NCBI GenBank assembly: GCA_945957385.1
Contig: CAMFKP010000005.1
Location: 1 to 64,000, forward strand
Direction of reading: 5' to 3'
DNA: 64,000 bases
Source: an uncultured Aeromonadaceae bacterium
GTDB lineage: Bacteria; Pseudomonadota; Gammaproteobacteria; Enterobacterales; Aeromonadaceae
Part shown: one piece after another, positions 17,945 to 29,586 of the stretch
Position numbering within the stretch: position 1 is the first letter of the stretch
Layout of the letters: each line of letters opens with the position of its first letter
Notes under the pieces: generated by a model
What the model was told of the DNA's origin: nothing
Seen by the model: the letters and a program-made list of their open reading frames with translations, nothing else
The model's database searches: none
Position numbers and translations under genes: made by a program

Positions 17945-18922
17945 TTAGCGGCTCACCGCCTGCAGCCATTCACGCAGCCAGGCTTTGCGTTCGCTACCGA
18001 TGCGCGCCTGGTCCAGATGCAGGCTCTGGCTTGGCGTCTCATCCATGTTGAAATGCTGCGGCAGCGCCACGGCGGTCACCGGATACATCCAGTTGCCGGT
18101 CGGGATCAGGCTCTGGAATTCCGGTTGCAGGATGAATTGCATGAAGCGCGCTGCCAGCTCCGAGTGCGGCGCAGACTTCAGCTGGGCCGCGACCTCGACC
18201 TGGCGATAGTGGCCCTCACTGAACATGGCGGCCTTGTACTGGTTCTTCTGCTCGGCCAGGCGGTGGTAAGCCGGCGACGTGGTGTAGGAGAGCACCAGAT
18301 CCGCTTCGCCCTTGAGGAACATGCCGTAAGCCTCGCTCCAGCCCTTGGTGACGGTCACGGTATGTTTGGCCAGCTGTTGCCAGAAGGCGGGGGCCTGGTC
18401 GCCCTGGGTTTGCTTGACCCACATCAGCAAGCCCTGGCCCGGCGTGCTGGTGCGCGGGTCTTCGTAGATCACTTTCAGATCCTGACGCGCGGCCAGCTCG
18501 CTCAGACTCTTGGGGACCTGCTTGAGCTTGCTGCTGTCATAGACGAAGGCGAAGTGGCCATAATCGAACGGCAGGAAGGTGGTGTCCTGCCAGCCGCCGG
18601 GCAGCGTGATGGGTTGCAGATCGACCTTGTGCTCGGCAAACAGCAGGCTGCTGCGTGCATCCGGCAGCATGGCTTCATCCATGCCAATCACCAGATCCGC
18701 CTGACTGTGCGCGCCCTCAAGTTTCAGACGATTGAGGATCGCCACGCCGTCTTCGAGTGGCACAAAGGCGATCTCGCAGCCACACTGTTTTTCAAAGGCT
18801 TGTTTGATTTTCGGGCCTGGGCCCCACTCGGAAGCGAACGAATCGTAGGTATAGATGGTCAATTGCGGTGCGGCTTCGGCCGCACAGGCCAGCACGCTGG
18901 CCAGCAGGATCAGGGAACGCAT
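17945..18922 (-). CDS. thiB: Thiamine/TPP-binding periplasmic protein
   Basis: Periplasmic receptor of the ThiBPQ transporter, 325 residues. Signal peptide MRSLILLASVLACAAEA with cleavage near AEA/AP, then LTIYTYDSFASEWGPGP, typical of ThiB. Other family stretches are GVAILNRLKLEGAHSQADLVIG and WGYVYPV-like GNWMYPVTAV near the end. First gene of the operon, placed 60-140 bases after a TPP riboswitch. Confidence 0.92.
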   Translation of the reverse strand: MRSLILLASVLACAAEAAPQLTIYTYDSFASEWGPGPKIKQAFEKQCGCEIAFVPLEDGVAILNRLKLEGAHSQADLVIGMDEAMLPDARSSLLFAEHKVDLQPITLPGGWQDTTFLPFDYGHFAFVYDSSKLKQVPKSLSELAARQDLKVIYEDPRTSTPGQGLLMWVKQTQGDQAPAFWQQLAKHTVTVTKGWSEAYGMFLKGEADLVLSYTTSPAYHRLAEQKNQYKAAMFSEGHYRQVEVAAQLKSAPHSELAARFMQFILQPEFQSLIPTGNWMYPVTAVALPQHFNMDETPSQSLHLDQARIGSERKAWLREWLQAVSR

Positions 18923-18984
18923 GTCGAACTCCTTGTCATGGATCAGGCAGGCGTCCCACCGCGATGTAGCATCGGCGGTGTTGT

Positions 18985-19062
18985 CTCAAATCCCTACGCC
19001 AGTGCTAACTGGATCAGGTTCCCGGGTATGATCTCAGCGGACGCCCGCACCCCGTTTGAAAA
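18985..19062 (-). ncRNA. TPP riboswitch (THI element) of thiBPQ
   Basis: On the minus strand the conserved THI blocks appear in order: GGGGTGC, CTGAGATCATACCCG, GAACCTGATCCAGTTA and CTGGCGTAGGGA. This is the expected thiamine-pyrophosphate aptamer. It lies upstream of thiB and no strong terminator follows, so it may control translation start. Confidence 0.93.
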
Positions 19063-19136
19063 CGGCTCATTCTATTAACATTCCATGCACAACACCAGCT
19101 TGCGGTGTGCAGCCGCAGCCACAGGAGGAGACAGCC

Positions 19137-19430
19137 GTGTTAACCGATCTACACAAGGAGCGACGCGCATTCATGCGCATGGTGGTCGATGCCCCGGTGA
19201 CGCTGATCCGTGGCAGCGAGCGTTATCAGGGTATTTGCCGCGATCTGAGCGCCAATGGCATGGCCATCGACGCCAGTGAGGGGAGTTACACCGTCGGCGA
19301 GCTGATTCAGATCAGCCTGGCCACCCACAGCAATCTGCTGCCGCCGTTTCAGGCCGAGGCGCGGGTTGTGCGTGCCGATGCGGTCGACAGCGGCTACTTG
19401 CTCGGCATCGAGTTTGTGTCGGTAGGTTGA
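19137..19430 (+). CDS. PilZ-domain c-di-GMP receptor candidate
   Basis: A stand-alone PilZ domain of 97 residues. The c-di-GMP binding motifs are present: RRAFMR (RxxxR) near residue 7-12 and DLSANGMAI (D/NxSxxG) near residue 36. GTG 19137 has an excellent AGGAGGAG sequence upstream; a longer frame to ATG 19056 crosses the thiB promoter region and is less likely. It overlaps the opposite-strand transglutaminase-like gene by 37 bases at the 3' end. Target process unknown; an EAL protein is encoded in the same window. Confidence 0.8.
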   Translation: MLTDLHKERRAFMRMVVDAPVTLIRGSERYQGICRDLSANGMAIDASEGSYTVGELIQISLATHSNLLPPFQAEARVVRADAVDSGYLLGIEFVSVG

Positions 19431-20398
19431 GTCGGCACCGTCTGTACCCGGCCGGTGCGGATATAGAGCCGGCTCTCTTCCCCTAACTGACCGACCGGCA
19501 ACACTGCCGGTCCGGTCGGCTCCACCAGTAACCAGGGTTGACCGTCGACCGTCAGTGTCTCTTCGCCCGGGGCGGCTGGTAACGCCAGTGCCAGCAGGGC
19601 ATGTTCCGGCACCAGCACCATGCGGCTGGGAATGTCCGGCTGCAGATAGCGCCACAGGCTGGCCAGCAGTGCCGACTTGCTGTCGCAATCGCCGCGATTC
19701 TCCAGCAGAACCTGACGCGGCAACAAGAAGCCACTGCCGCGCAGGCCATCCCGGCTTTGCAGCGTCTGATAGGGGATCGTCTGCACGAACAGCAGTAGCC
19801 ACTGCAAGCGGGTGCGTGGATCGGCCTGCTCGCCGCCGGCCAGCTGCAGCAGCGCTTCGGCGACGTCGCCCAGCTCGCTGCTGCTCTCTTCGATCAGGCG
19901 CGCATAATCGGGACGGATGCCGTTTTCACCCCAGGGGCCGCTGGCCCGCTGCAGGTAACTCTCTTTGAGCAGCGTGGCCAGCTCCTGTTGCATCTGCTGA
20001 TCGAGCCAGGCGCGGATTTCGGGCAGCTGTTTGGCATCGCCAGTGTGAATGGCGATCGGCCAGTCGCCACCGGGTTCGACACGCAGGCGGGCGTCCGGCC
20101 ACTGCTGGCTGGCCGCCTGCAGCACGCGGGTATAGAGGATGCGTCTGGCGGCATCCGGCTTCCATGGCCGGAAGGTGCCAAGCAGCGTCTGGGCCGGCAG
20201 CGTGAGGCTAAACGACTGGATGGCGCCCGCAGCCAGCGCCGGTGGCGGTTGCAGCCGATAGTGCAGCGTCAGGCCGTCGCGGCGGAACGCCAGCTGGCGC
20301 GCCGGCGTGGCGGCCTGCACCGTCAGCAGCGCGGCCAGCAGCCACAGCGCGAGTGCGGCCAGTCCGCCGTGGCGATGTCGGCTCAGGCCAGTTGCCAT
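19394..20398 (-). CDS. Transglutaminase-like cysteine peptidase-fold protein, exported
   Basis: 334 residues with an N-terminal membrane/signal segment (GLAALALWLLAALLTVQAA). The transglutaminase-core motif ENRGDCDSKSALLASLW carries the presumed catalytic Cys, with His in LVPEHALLALAL and Asp/Glu in PWLLVEPTGP. Its start overlaps the end of the upstream ABC transporter gene by 16 bases, so it is probably co-translated with it. Such proteins can be proteases or cross-linking enzymes; the substrate is unknown. Confidence 0.75.
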   Translation of the reverse strand: MATGLSRHRHGGLAALALWLLAALLTVQAATPARQLAFRRDGLTLHYRLQPPPALAAGAIQSFSLTLPAQTLLGTFRPWKPDAARRILYTRVLQAASQQWPDARLRVEPGGDWPIAIHTGDAKQLPEIRAWLDQQMQQELATLLKESYLQRASGPWGENGIRPDYARLIEESSSELGDVAEALLQLAGGEQADPRTRLQWLLLFVQTIPYQTLQSRDGLRGSGFLLPRQVLLENRGDCDSKSALLASLWRYLQPDIPSRMVLVPEHALLALALPAAPGEETLTVDGQPWLLVEPTGPAVLPVGQLGEESRLYIRTGRVQTVPTQPTDTNSMPSK

Positions 20399-22089
20399 TG
20401 GCCATCCGCCTGCCAGCTCAGGCGTCGCTGGTGGAACGGTTGTAGCGTGCTGCGGTGCCCGACGCTGACCAGAATGGTGTTCGGCAGCTGCTGTTTCAGC
20501 AGACCATACAGCTGGGCTTCGCTCTGTTCATCCAGCGCTGAACTCGCTTCGTCCATGAACAACAACGCCGGCTTGACCAGCAGGGCGCGGGCGAAGGCGA
20601 CGCGCTGTTGTTCGCCGACGCTCAGGATCTGCGCCCAGGGTTCGGCATCGTCGAGACGCGGCGCAAGCTGCTGCAGCCCGACCTCGGCCAGCAGCGGGCT
20701 CAGCACGCTGTCCTCCTGCGGAGGCAGCGGGTAGCACAGCGCCTCGCGCAGCGTGCCCAGCGGCAGATAGGGTTTCTGGCTGAGGAACAGCACGGCGCCC
20801 TCGGCCGGGAAGCGGACCTGCCCCTCGGCATAGGGCCAGAGGCCGGCCAGGGTGCGCAGCAGCGTCGACTTGCCGCAGCCGGACGGCCCCTGGATCAGCA
20901 CCGATTCGCCGGCGGCCAGCTGCCAGTTGCCGTCGCACAGCAGCGCACTGTGTTGCGGGTTGCGCACCGTCACGCCGTGCAGACTCAGTCCGGCGCCTTC
21001 GCGTTGCGGGGTCAGGCTCGGCAGTTGTTCGGTGTGATCCATGCCCTGCTGGAAGGTGGCCAGACGGTCAACCACCGCCTTCCACTGCGCCAGCGCGGTG
21101 AAGTTGTTAATCAGCGTGGAGAGTGAATCCTGCACCCGGCCGAACGCGTTGAGGATCTGCATCACGCCACCGAGCTGGATCGCCTTGGCGAAATAACTCG
21201 GGGCACTGACCAGGATCGGGAAGATGACGGCGGTCTGGTTATAGCCCAGCGTGAAGAAGCCGAGTTTCTTCTGCCGGCGCATCAACCGGAAGTAGTTTTG
21301 CACCACGTTGCCAAAGCGCAGGTCGAGGATCTTGTCCTCCTCGCGCTCGCCTTGATACAGCGCGATGGATTCGGCGTTTTCACGCAGCCGGATCAGCGAG
21401 TAACGGAAGTCGGCTTCAAACCGTTGCTGGTTGAAGTTCAGGCGCACCAGCGGACGGCCGATCAGGAAGGTCAGTGCGGTGCCGACCAGTGCATAGCCCA
21501 GGGCCAGCCAGACCATATAGCCCTGGGGCAGGTGGATCTGGTGGCCGAGCAGGGCAAATTGCAGCGGTGTGGAGAGGGTCCACAACACCATCAGGAACGT
21601 AAACAGCATCGCGATGTCACGCAGTATGCCGAGCGACAGATCCAGTGTGCTGCTGACAAATTGGTTGATGTCTTCGGCGATCCGCTGATCCGGGTTATCG
21701 GTCTGGCGGTCGGTCAGTTGCAGCCGGTAGTAGTTTCCCTTGTCCAGCCAGCTGGCCATGATGTGCTGTGTCAACCACTGCCGCCAGTGGATGCTCAGCA
21801 TTTGCTGGAAGTAGGCCAGGTGCACCGAGACCACGACATGGATGGTGGCCAGGATGCAGAACATCACCAGGCTGTCGGTGAAGCCCGGCAGGTTGTAATC
21901 CTGCAGCGCGTTATAGAAGCCGTTGTACCACTCGTTGAAGCGTTTGGAGAGGTAGACGCTGCCGCCCATCAACACCAGCACCACCACCAGTAACAGCCAG
22001 CCTTTGCGTCCGGCCGGAGAGACCCAGTAGGGTTTGAGAAGGCGCCAGAAATTGGGCCACAGGTGCTTGACCGGTGGGGTTTCGCTCAT
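20383..22089 (-). CDS. SbmA/YddA-like ABC transporter, fused permease-ATPase
   Basis: Half transporter of 568 residues: an SbmA/BacA-like membrane domain of about six segments (residues 30-330) and an ATPase domain. Walker [10 protein letters not shown], signature LSVGEQQRVAFARAL and Walker B LLFMDEASSALD are intact. Relatives include E. coli YddA and the vitamin B12/peptide transporters of the same group. ATG 22089 (MSETPPVKH) has GGAG upstream; a longer frame to 22179 adds 30 unconserved residues. Paired with the transglutaminase-like gene. Confidence 0.85.
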   Translation of the reverse strand: MSETPPVKHLWPNFWRLLKPYWVSPAGRKGWLLLVVVLVLMGGSVYLSKRFNEWYNGFYNALQDYNLPGFTDSLVMFCILATIHVVVSVHLAYFQQMLSIHWRQWLTQHIMASWLDKGNYYRLQLTDRQTDNPDQRIAEDINQFVSSTLDLSLGILRDIAMLFTFLMVLWTLSTPLQFALLGHQIHLPQGYMVWLALGYALVGTALTFLIGRPLVRLNFNQQRFEADFRYSLIRLRENAESIALYQGEREEDKILDLRFGNVVQNYFRLMRRQKKLGFFTLGYNQTAVIFPILVSAPSYFAKAIQLGGVMQILNAFGRVQDSLSTLINNFTALAQWKAVVDRLATFQQGMDHTEQLPSLTPQREGAGLSLHGVTVRNPQHSALLCDGNWQLAAGESVLIQGPSGCGKSTLLRTLAGLWPYAEGQVRFPAEGAVLFLSQKPYLPLGTLREALCYPLPPQEDSVLSPLLAEVGLQQLAPRLDDAEPWAQILSVGEQQRVAFARALLVKPALLFMDEASSALDEQSEAQLYGLLKQQLPNTILVSVGHRSTLQPFHQRRLSWQADGQWQLA

Positions 22090-22544
22090 AGTCAGGACTC
22101 CAGGATGCAAGGGGTGAAATACAGGCCGGTTCGATTGACCGGCATCCTGCGGCGATTGTGACCGAGGCTGGGCGGACAAATCAATCCATCGTCGGTAAAG
22201 CGGTGTTAATTCATGGGCTTGTCGTCATTTCGCCCATTTTGCTGCCGCGGGAAATAGTCTGCCTGTCAACGATGACAGGGGGTGAGAAATAACTGCAGGC
22301 AATATGCATTCATTAATTTAGGCGCGTACTGCCAGACCGGATTCAATTATTTTATTTTGGTGATTAAAAATTGATAACAAAATGATTAATAACGGATTTT
22401 TATTTATTTCCACCATGAGTTAATAAAGCTCATGCCACTGAACACTATGCTGGAAATAATGTTTTTGCCATCAACCGTGGGATGGGAAATTCGCCGCCCG
22501 GCCCATTGTGCGGGCCAGACGGCGGGGTTCAGGTGGCGAATGGC
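22090..22544. other. AT-rich intergenic region
   Basis: About 455 bases with no gene. 22290-22480 is markedly AT-rich, and CATGAG...CTCATG (22414-22435) forms a small dyad. No convincing promoter or RNA was recognised. Confidence 0.4.
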
Positions 22545-23540
22545 TCAGTGGCCGGCCAGCAGGGCGTCGATCTGCGCCAGCGTGCCGGCCTCCAGTGGTG
22601 GCGCCTGCAGGGCCGCCACGGCGTCGTCAATCTGGCTGACCCGGCTGGCACCAATCAACGCCGTGGTCATCGCCGGGTCGCGCAGCACCCACTGCAGCGC
22701 CAGCTGCGACAGCTTCTGGCCGCGGGTCTGGGCGATCGCGTGCAGGGCCTGTAGCAGACTTAGGCGCTCGGGCGTCAGTACGCTGGGATTGAGGAACGGG
22801 CTGGCGCTGGCGGCGCGCGAATCGGCCGGGATCCCGTGCAGATAGCGATCGCTAAGCGGACCGCCTGCCAGTGGCGAGAAGGCGATGCCACCGAGGCCAT
22901 GGCGGGCGCCGGTTGGCAGCACATCGGCCTCGATGCCCCGTTCGAGCAGCGAGTATTTGACCTGATGGATCAGGCACGGCGTTCCCCGCTGTTCCAGCAG
23001 GCGGGCGGCCTGTTGCAACAACGGCGCCGGGTAGTTCGACAGGCCGACATACAGCACCTTGCCCTGACGCACCATGTCGGCCAGCGCCTGCATGGTCTCT
23101 TCCAGCGGCGTCGCCGGATCCGGTCTGTGGTGATAGAAGATGTCGAGATAGTCGACCCCGAGGCGGCGCAGGCTCTGGTGCAGGCTGTTGAACAGGTACT
23201 TGCGGCTGCCGCCATCACCATAGGGACCGGGCCACATCTCGTAGCCGGCCTTGCTGGCGATCACCAGTTCGTCACGCCAGGGCGCCAGATCTTCGCGCAA
23301 CAGCCGGCCAAAGGTCTCCTCGGCACTGCCGGGCGGCGGGCCATAGTTGTTGGCCAGATCGAAGTGGGTGATACCCAGATCGAACGCACGACGCAGCATG
23401 GCGCGGCAGTTTTCCAGATCGCTGCCGGCGCCGAAGTTGTGCCACAAGCCCAACGCTATGGCGGGCAGTTTCAGGCCATGGCGCCCGGTGGCGCGGTAGG
23501 GCTGGCGGTTATAACGCGCCTCGGCGGGGTGGTAGGTTAT
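22545..23540 (-). CDS. Aldo/keto reductase, YghZ/Gpr-like, with probable ATA start
   Basis: NADPH-dependent reductase of the AKR14 (YghZ, L-glyceraldehyde-3-phosphate reductase) type. FDLANNYGPPPGSAEETFGRLL (catalytic Tyr), ASKAGYEMWPGPYG (Lys) and YHHR (His) match closely. Aligned to E. coli YghZ, residue 1 falls exactly on an ATA codon at 23540, preceded by AGGAG seven bases upstream. The nearest in-frame ATG (23618) would put the start inside galM and upstream of the galM hairpin, with 26 unlike residues. So either ATA is used, or the start has mutated and expression is low. It is downstream of galM in the same direction. Confidence 0.82.
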   Translation of the reverse strand: MTYHPAEARYNRQPYRATGRHGLKLPAIALGLWHNFGAGSDLENCRAMLRRAFDLGITHFDLANNYGPPPGSAEETFGRLLREDLAPWRDELVIASKAGYEMWPGPYGDGGSRKYLFNSLHQSLRRLGVDYLDIFYHHRPDPATPLEETMQALADMVRQGKVLYVGLSNYPAPLLQQAARLLEQRGTPCLIHQVKYSLLERGIEADVLPTGARHGLGGIAFSPLAGGPLSDRYLHGIPADSRAASASPFLNPSVLTPERLSLLQALHAIAQTRGQKLSQLALQWVLRDPAMTTALIGASRVSQIDDAVAALQAPPLEAGTLAQIDALLAGH

Positions 23541-23560
23541 CGCTGGACTCCTGAATGCGG

Positions 23561-23580
23561 CAGGGGCCTGACGGCCCCTG
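23561..23580 (-). terminator. Hairpin after galM
   Basis: CAGGGGCCTGACGGCCCCTG, an 8-bp perfect stem a few bases after the galM stop. There is no T-run, so termination may be incomplete and allow transcription into the reductase gene. Confidence 0.55.
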
Positions 23581-23586
23581 TCTTGG

Positions 23587-24624
23587 TTATCGGAAACGAT
23601 AACAGATGGTGTGGTCATAAACCTGTCCGGCTTCCAGCCAGCAGCTCGGCTGCGGCCACTCCGGATGGTGCGGGCTGTCCGGCAAGAACTGCGGCTCCAG
23701 TGCCACGCCGCTGTAGTCGCGGTACTCGCCGCCCTCGCGGGCCGGGGTGCCGGCCAGGTAGTTGCCGGTGTACAGCTGCAGTGCCGGCAGCGTGGTGGCC
23801 AGCTCCAGCGTCAGCTGACCATCGGCCGAGCTCAGGCGCGCGGCCCACTGCTCGGCCTGGATGCCGGGGGCATCCAGCACGAAGCTGTGGTCATAGCCCT
23901 TGGCGATCTGCTGCTGGGGATCCTGCAGAAAATCGCGGCGCAGTGTCTTCGGCGTCTGGAAGTCAAAGCTGCTGCCGGCGACGGCGGCGATGTCGCCGAG
24001 CGGAATGCCGGCGCCGTCAATCGGTAGCATCTGCGTCGCCTGCAGCTGCAGGCGGTGGTCGCGGATGTCACCGTTGACGCCATCGAGGTTGAAATAGGCG
24101 TGGTTCGTCAAATTGACCGGCGTCAGCCGATCGCTGCGGGCCCGCATGCGCACACTCAGCGCGTTGTCATCGTCGAGTGTGTAGGTGACTTCAATATCCA
24201 GATTGCCGGGAAAACCCTGATCGCCATCCGGCGAGTTCAACAAGAAGCGCACATGGCGCAGGCTGTGCTCGAGAATGGACCAGCGCTGCTTGTCGAAGCC
24301 GATTTTGCCGCCATGCAGCTGGTTCGCCCCCTGATTGGCGACCAGCTGGCGGTCGCCATCGGGATAGGGCAGGTGGGCATGGGCGATGCGGTTGGCGTAG
24401 CGGCCGATCGTCGCCCCCAGATAGACCTGTTGCTGGTCGTAGTGCTCGGCGCTGGCGCAACCGAGCAACACCTGTCGTGGACTGCCATCGGCCACAGGCA
24501 CCTGACAGGAGAGCCAGGTCGCTCCCCAATCCATCAGTGTCACCGTCATGCCATGACGGTTTTGCAACGTGACCAGACGCGGTTGCTGCGCATAGCGCGT
24601 GCTGCGGGTGCCGTGGGCTGTCAT
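23587..24624 (-). CDS. galM: Aldose 1-epimerase (galactose mutarotase)
   Basis: Interconverts beta- and alpha-galactose for GalK. 345 residues, the usual length. Family features: QLHGGKIGFDKQRW (active-site His), NLTNHAYFNLDG (second His) and LQLYTGNYL; a catalytic Glu is expected in the GVALEPQFLPDSPHHP segment. Starts 5 bases after galK ends, last of galETKM. Confidence 0.95.
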   Translation of the reverse strand: MTAHGTRSTRYAQQPRLVTLQNRHGMTVTLMDWGATWLSCQVPVADGSPRQVLLGCASAEHYDQQQVYLGATIGRYANRIAHAHLPYPDGDRQLVANQGANQLHGGKIGFDKQRWSILEHSLRHVRFLLNSPDGDQGFPGNLDIEVTYTLDDDNALSVRMRARSDRLTPVNLTNHAYFNLDGVNGDIRDHRLQLQATQMLPIDGAGIPLGDIAAVAGSSFDFQTPKTLRRDFLQDPQQQIAKGYDHSFVLDAPGIQAEQWAARLSSADGQLTLELATTLPALQLYTGNYLAGTPAREGGEYRDYSGVALEPQFLPDSPHHPEWPQPSCWLEAGQVYDHTICYRFR

Positions 24625-24628
24625 GACG

Positions 24629-25786
24629 TTATACCGCTCCGGCGCCGGCAGACGGCTTGCAGATATAGAGGGTCGGCTGCAGGCCGGAAACCGCCGGATA
24701 GCGCGCCTGCACGGTGGCGCAGACCTGCTCGGTCAATGCATGCGGCACCAGTGCGACGATGCAGCCGCCGAAGCCGCCACCGGTCATGCGTACGCCACCG
24801 GCGGTACCGATTTCGGCCTTAATCATCTCGACCAGCGCATCGATCGGCGGCACCGTAATGGCGAAATCATCGCGCATCGAGGCGTGGGATTCGGCCATCA
24901 GCACGGCCATGCGCGTCATGTCGCCGCGAGCCAGCACATCGGCCGCTTCCAGCGTGCGGGCATTCTCGGTGATGACGTGGCGGGCGCGTTGTGCCACGAC
25001 AGGATCCAGCTCGGCGGCGCGGGCGTTGAACTGCTCGATGCTCAGATCGCGCAGTGCCTTGACGCCGAAGTGGCGCGCGGCGGCTTCGCATTGCGCGCGG
25101 CGGGTGTTGTATTCGCTGTCCACCAGGCCACGGCGCACATTGGAGTTGACGATCACGACATCAAAGCCTGCCGGCATGGCCACGGCGCGGGTTTCCAGGC
25201 TGCGGCAGTCGATCAGCAGCGCATGGCCCTCTTCGCCGAGGGCGGAGATGAATTGATCCATGATGCCGCAGTTGCAACCGACGAACTGGTTTTCCGCCTG
25301 CTGGCCGTTCAGCGCGATGTCGGCCTGGCTGATCTCCAGGTGGTTCAGTGCCTTGAATGCCTGACCCACGGCCACTTCCAGTGATGCCGAGGACGACAGG
25401 CCGGCACCCTGCGGCACGTTGCCGCTGATCACCAGGTCGGCGCCGGTCAGCTGATAGCCGCGGGCCATCAGGAACTTGACTACACCGCGCACATAGTTGG
25501 CCCACAGGTAGTCCGGATGGGCAACGATCTCCTCTTTCAGATCGAAGCTGTCCTGCTGGTTGTCATAATCGGCGGCGACGACGCGCACCACTGAGCCCTG
25601 ACGCGGCGAGGCACTGATCACGGTCTGGTAATCGATGGCGCACGGCAGAACGAAGCCGTCGTTGTAGTCGGTGTGCTCACCGATCAGGTTGACGCGGCCC
25701 GGTGCCTGGATATCCAGGCTGGCCGGATAGCCGAACACCTGCTGGAACACGGACTGGGTACATTGCAGGAGAGTGTGCATGCTCAT
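24629..25786 (-). CDS. galK: Galactokinase
   Basis: Phosphorylates alpha-galactose to galactose-1-phosphate. 385 residues, GHMP kinase fold: galactose motif [23 protein letters not shown] motif [18 protein letters not shown] and C-terminal motif [15 protein letters not shown]. Third gene of the galETKM operon, 13 bases after galT. Confidence 0.96.
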   Translation of the reverse strand: MSMHTLLQCTQSVFQQVFGYPASLDIQAPGRVNLIGEHTDYNDGFVLPCAIDYQTVISASPRQGSVVRVVAADYDNQQDSFDLKEEIVAHPDYLWANYVRGVVKFLMARGYQLTGADLVISGNVPQGAGLSSSASLEVAVGQAFKALNHLEISQADIALNGQQAENQFVGCNCGIMDQFISALGEEGHALLIDCRSLETRAVAMPAGFDVVIVNSNVRRGLVDSEYNTRRAQCEAAARHFGVKALRDLSIEQFNARAAELDPVVAQRARHVITENARTLEAADVLARGDMTRMAVLMAESHASMRDDFAITVPPIDALVEMIKAEIGTAGGVRMTGGGFGGCIVALVPHALTEQVCATVQARYPAVSGLQPTLYICKPSAGAGAV

Positions 25787-25798
25787 GCTGTTAATTCC

Positions 25799-27887
<2,089 letters not shown>

Positions 27888-28233
27888 ATGTGGCTCCTCA
27901 GCTCGTTGACTCTCAAGGGAGTGAATGTTGTGTAATCGCTTACCCTTAAATTTAAGCCTACACCCCGGCTTTGGGAAGGGGCATTTTGCGCATTCGTGTG
28001 ATCTGGTTCATAAAAACAGGGAGTAACGGGGTGTTTGGAGTGAAAATTAGTGTAACCAGCAGTGTAACAAGGTGGGTAAACCGGGGGCTGAACGGTTGCT
28101 GAAACGGCAATTGCGTTGTGTGTGTGCGGTTTTTTGCGGAAAGTCGGTGTAATGTCTGTGAAACCTGTTTAATATCGCGGCATTACGATAAACAGATGCG
28201 TCATTTCAGTTTACTTGCGGGAATCCAGACAAG
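27888..28233. promoter_or_regulatory. galE/galR divergent control region
   Basis: No gene. GTGTAATCGCTTACCC (27930-27945) is a GalR-type operator near the expected galE transcription start. TGTGATCTGGTTCATA (27997-28012) resembles a CRP site (TGTGA-N6-TCACA, 9 of 10 arm bases). AT-rich TTAAATTTAAG just before the operator could be the galE -10. Weaker GTGTAAC repeats (28052-28072) and GTGTAATGTCTGTGAAAC (28149-28166) lie toward galR and may serve autoregulation. Confidence 0.65.
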
Positions 28234-29235
28234 ATGGCAACCATCAAAGATGTAGCTCAGTTATCCGGTGTCTCGGTCGCAACCGTCTCTCGGGTAATCA
28301 ACAACTCACCGAAGGCGAGCAAGGCCTCACGCGAGGCGGTATTCAAGGCCATGGCCGAGTTGCAGTACCACCCGAACGCCAATGCCCGGGCGTTGGCACA
28401 TCAGAGTGCCGAGACGATGGGGCTGGTGGTGGCGGATGTGTCCGACCCCTTCTTTGGCACCATGGTCAAGGCGGTGGAACAGGTGGCCCAGGCCACCGGC
28501 AACTTCCTGCTGATCGGCAACGGCTATCACGATGCCGCGAAAGAGAAGCAGGCCATCGAGCAGCTGATCCGCCACCGCTGTGCCGGGCTGGTGGTGCACG
28601 CCAAGATGTTGCCGGATGACGAGCTGGCCCAACTGATGAGCCATGTGCCGGGCATGGTGCTGATTAACCGCCTGCTGCCGGGTTATGAGAGCCGCTGCAT
28701 CGCGCTGGATGACCGTTACGGCTGCTGGCTGGCCACCCGCCACCTGATCCAGGAAGGGCACACCCGTATTGGCCTGCTGTGCTCCAACCACCAGATATCC
28801 GATACCCAGGATCGGCTGCAGGGCTACTTTGATGCGTTGAAAGAGCACGGCATCGAGATCAATGAACGCCTGATTTCACGCGGCAGCCCGGATGAAGAGG
28901 GCGGCGAAGCGGCAATGACCGAGCTGCTCAGCCGCGGCCAGCAGATGACGGCCGTGGTCTGCTACAACGACTCCATGGCTGCCGGCGCGCTGTCGGTGCT
29001 CAGCGATAACGGCATGGATGTGCCGGGTGATATCTCGCTGGTCGGCTTCGATGATGTGCTGATCGCCCGCTACCTGCGCCCGCGCCTGACCACGGTGCGC
29101 TATCCGGTGACCGCGATGGCGACCCAGGCCGCCGAGCTGGCGGTGGCGCTGTCCCACGGTGACATGCCACCGGTCACCACCAATATGTTCAGTCCGACGC
29201 TGGTGCGCCGCTACTCGGTGCGCAACATGCATTGA
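28234..29235 (+). CDS. galR: LacI-family galactose/galactan repressor, GalR/GalS-like
   Basis: 333-residue LacI-type regulator. The N-terminal helix-turn-helix and hinge ATIKDVAQLSGVSVATVSRV and NANARALAHQ are followed by a periplasmic-binding-protein-like sensor (VVADVSDPFFGTMVKAV ... LTTVRYPVTAMA ... PTLVRRYSV), matching E. coli GalS/GalR throughout. It lies divergent to galETKM and just upstream of ganL. The many GTGTAAtCGnT sites in the window have the CG-centred form used by GalR, so it is the best candidate to control the entire locus; inducer (galactose or a galacto-oligosaccharide) is not shown. Confidence 0.9.
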   Translation: MATIKDVAQLSGVSVATVSRVINNSPKASKASREAVFKAMAELQYHPNANARALAHQSAETMGLVVADVSDPFFGTMVKAVEQVAQATGNFLLIGNGYHDAAKEKQAIEQLIRHRCAGLVVHAKMLPDDELAQLMSHVPGMVLINRLLPGYESRCIALDDRYGCWLATRHLIQEGHTRIGLLCSNHQISDTQDRLQGYFDALKEHGIEINERLISRGSPDEEGGEAAMTELLSRGQQMTAVVCYNDSMAAGALSVLSDNGMDVPGDISLVGFDDVLIARYLRPRLTTVRYPVTAMATQAAELAVALSHGDMPPVTTNMFSPTLVRRYSVRNMH

Positions 29236-29263
29236 GTGGCTCTCGCTGAGCCTGGTGTTGGCC

Positions 29264-29292
29264 AAAAACTCGCCCCAGGGCGAGTTTTTTTG
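29264..29292 (+). terminator. Terminator of galR
   Basis: AAAACTCGCCC-CAG-GGCGAGTTTTTTT, strong stem and T-run, about 30 bases after the galR stop. Confidence 0.92.
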
Positions 29293-29331
29293 TCTCCGTG
29301 GCTGTGACTTATCCCACACTTTATAACACCA

Positions 29332-29556
29332 GTGTAATCGATGCCATTTGTGTCTATTTTTATAAATCATTGAATAATAACTAAAATAATTCATCACTCT
29401 GACGGTTAATTAGCCACAATCCCCCGGTTGTTGTGTAATCGTTGCATTTTGTGAGATCTGTCATGTCAGTTAGCCGGAGCTTATCCCTATAATGCCCCCA
29501 GTTCGATGGAAGCGTTTACCCTGCGGTATTCACGGTCGGGGATAACGACCTGATAC
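29332..29556 (+). promoter_or_regulatory. ganL promoter region: operators, CRP site, -10 and leader hairpin
   Basis: GTGTAATCGATGCCAT (29332-29347) and GTGTAATCGTTGCATT (29433-29448) are GalR-type operators; GGAAGCGTTTACCC (29508-29521) is an inverted related site. TGTGAGATCTGTCATG (29450-29465) resembles a CRP site; with -10 TATAAT at 29488-29493 it is centred near -42, the class II position. The likely leader folds GGTAT...GGTCG...CGACC...ATACC (29525-29556). Confidence 0.7.
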
Positions 29557-29586
29557 CCCAAACCCTCTGTACATAAGGAATAAGCT

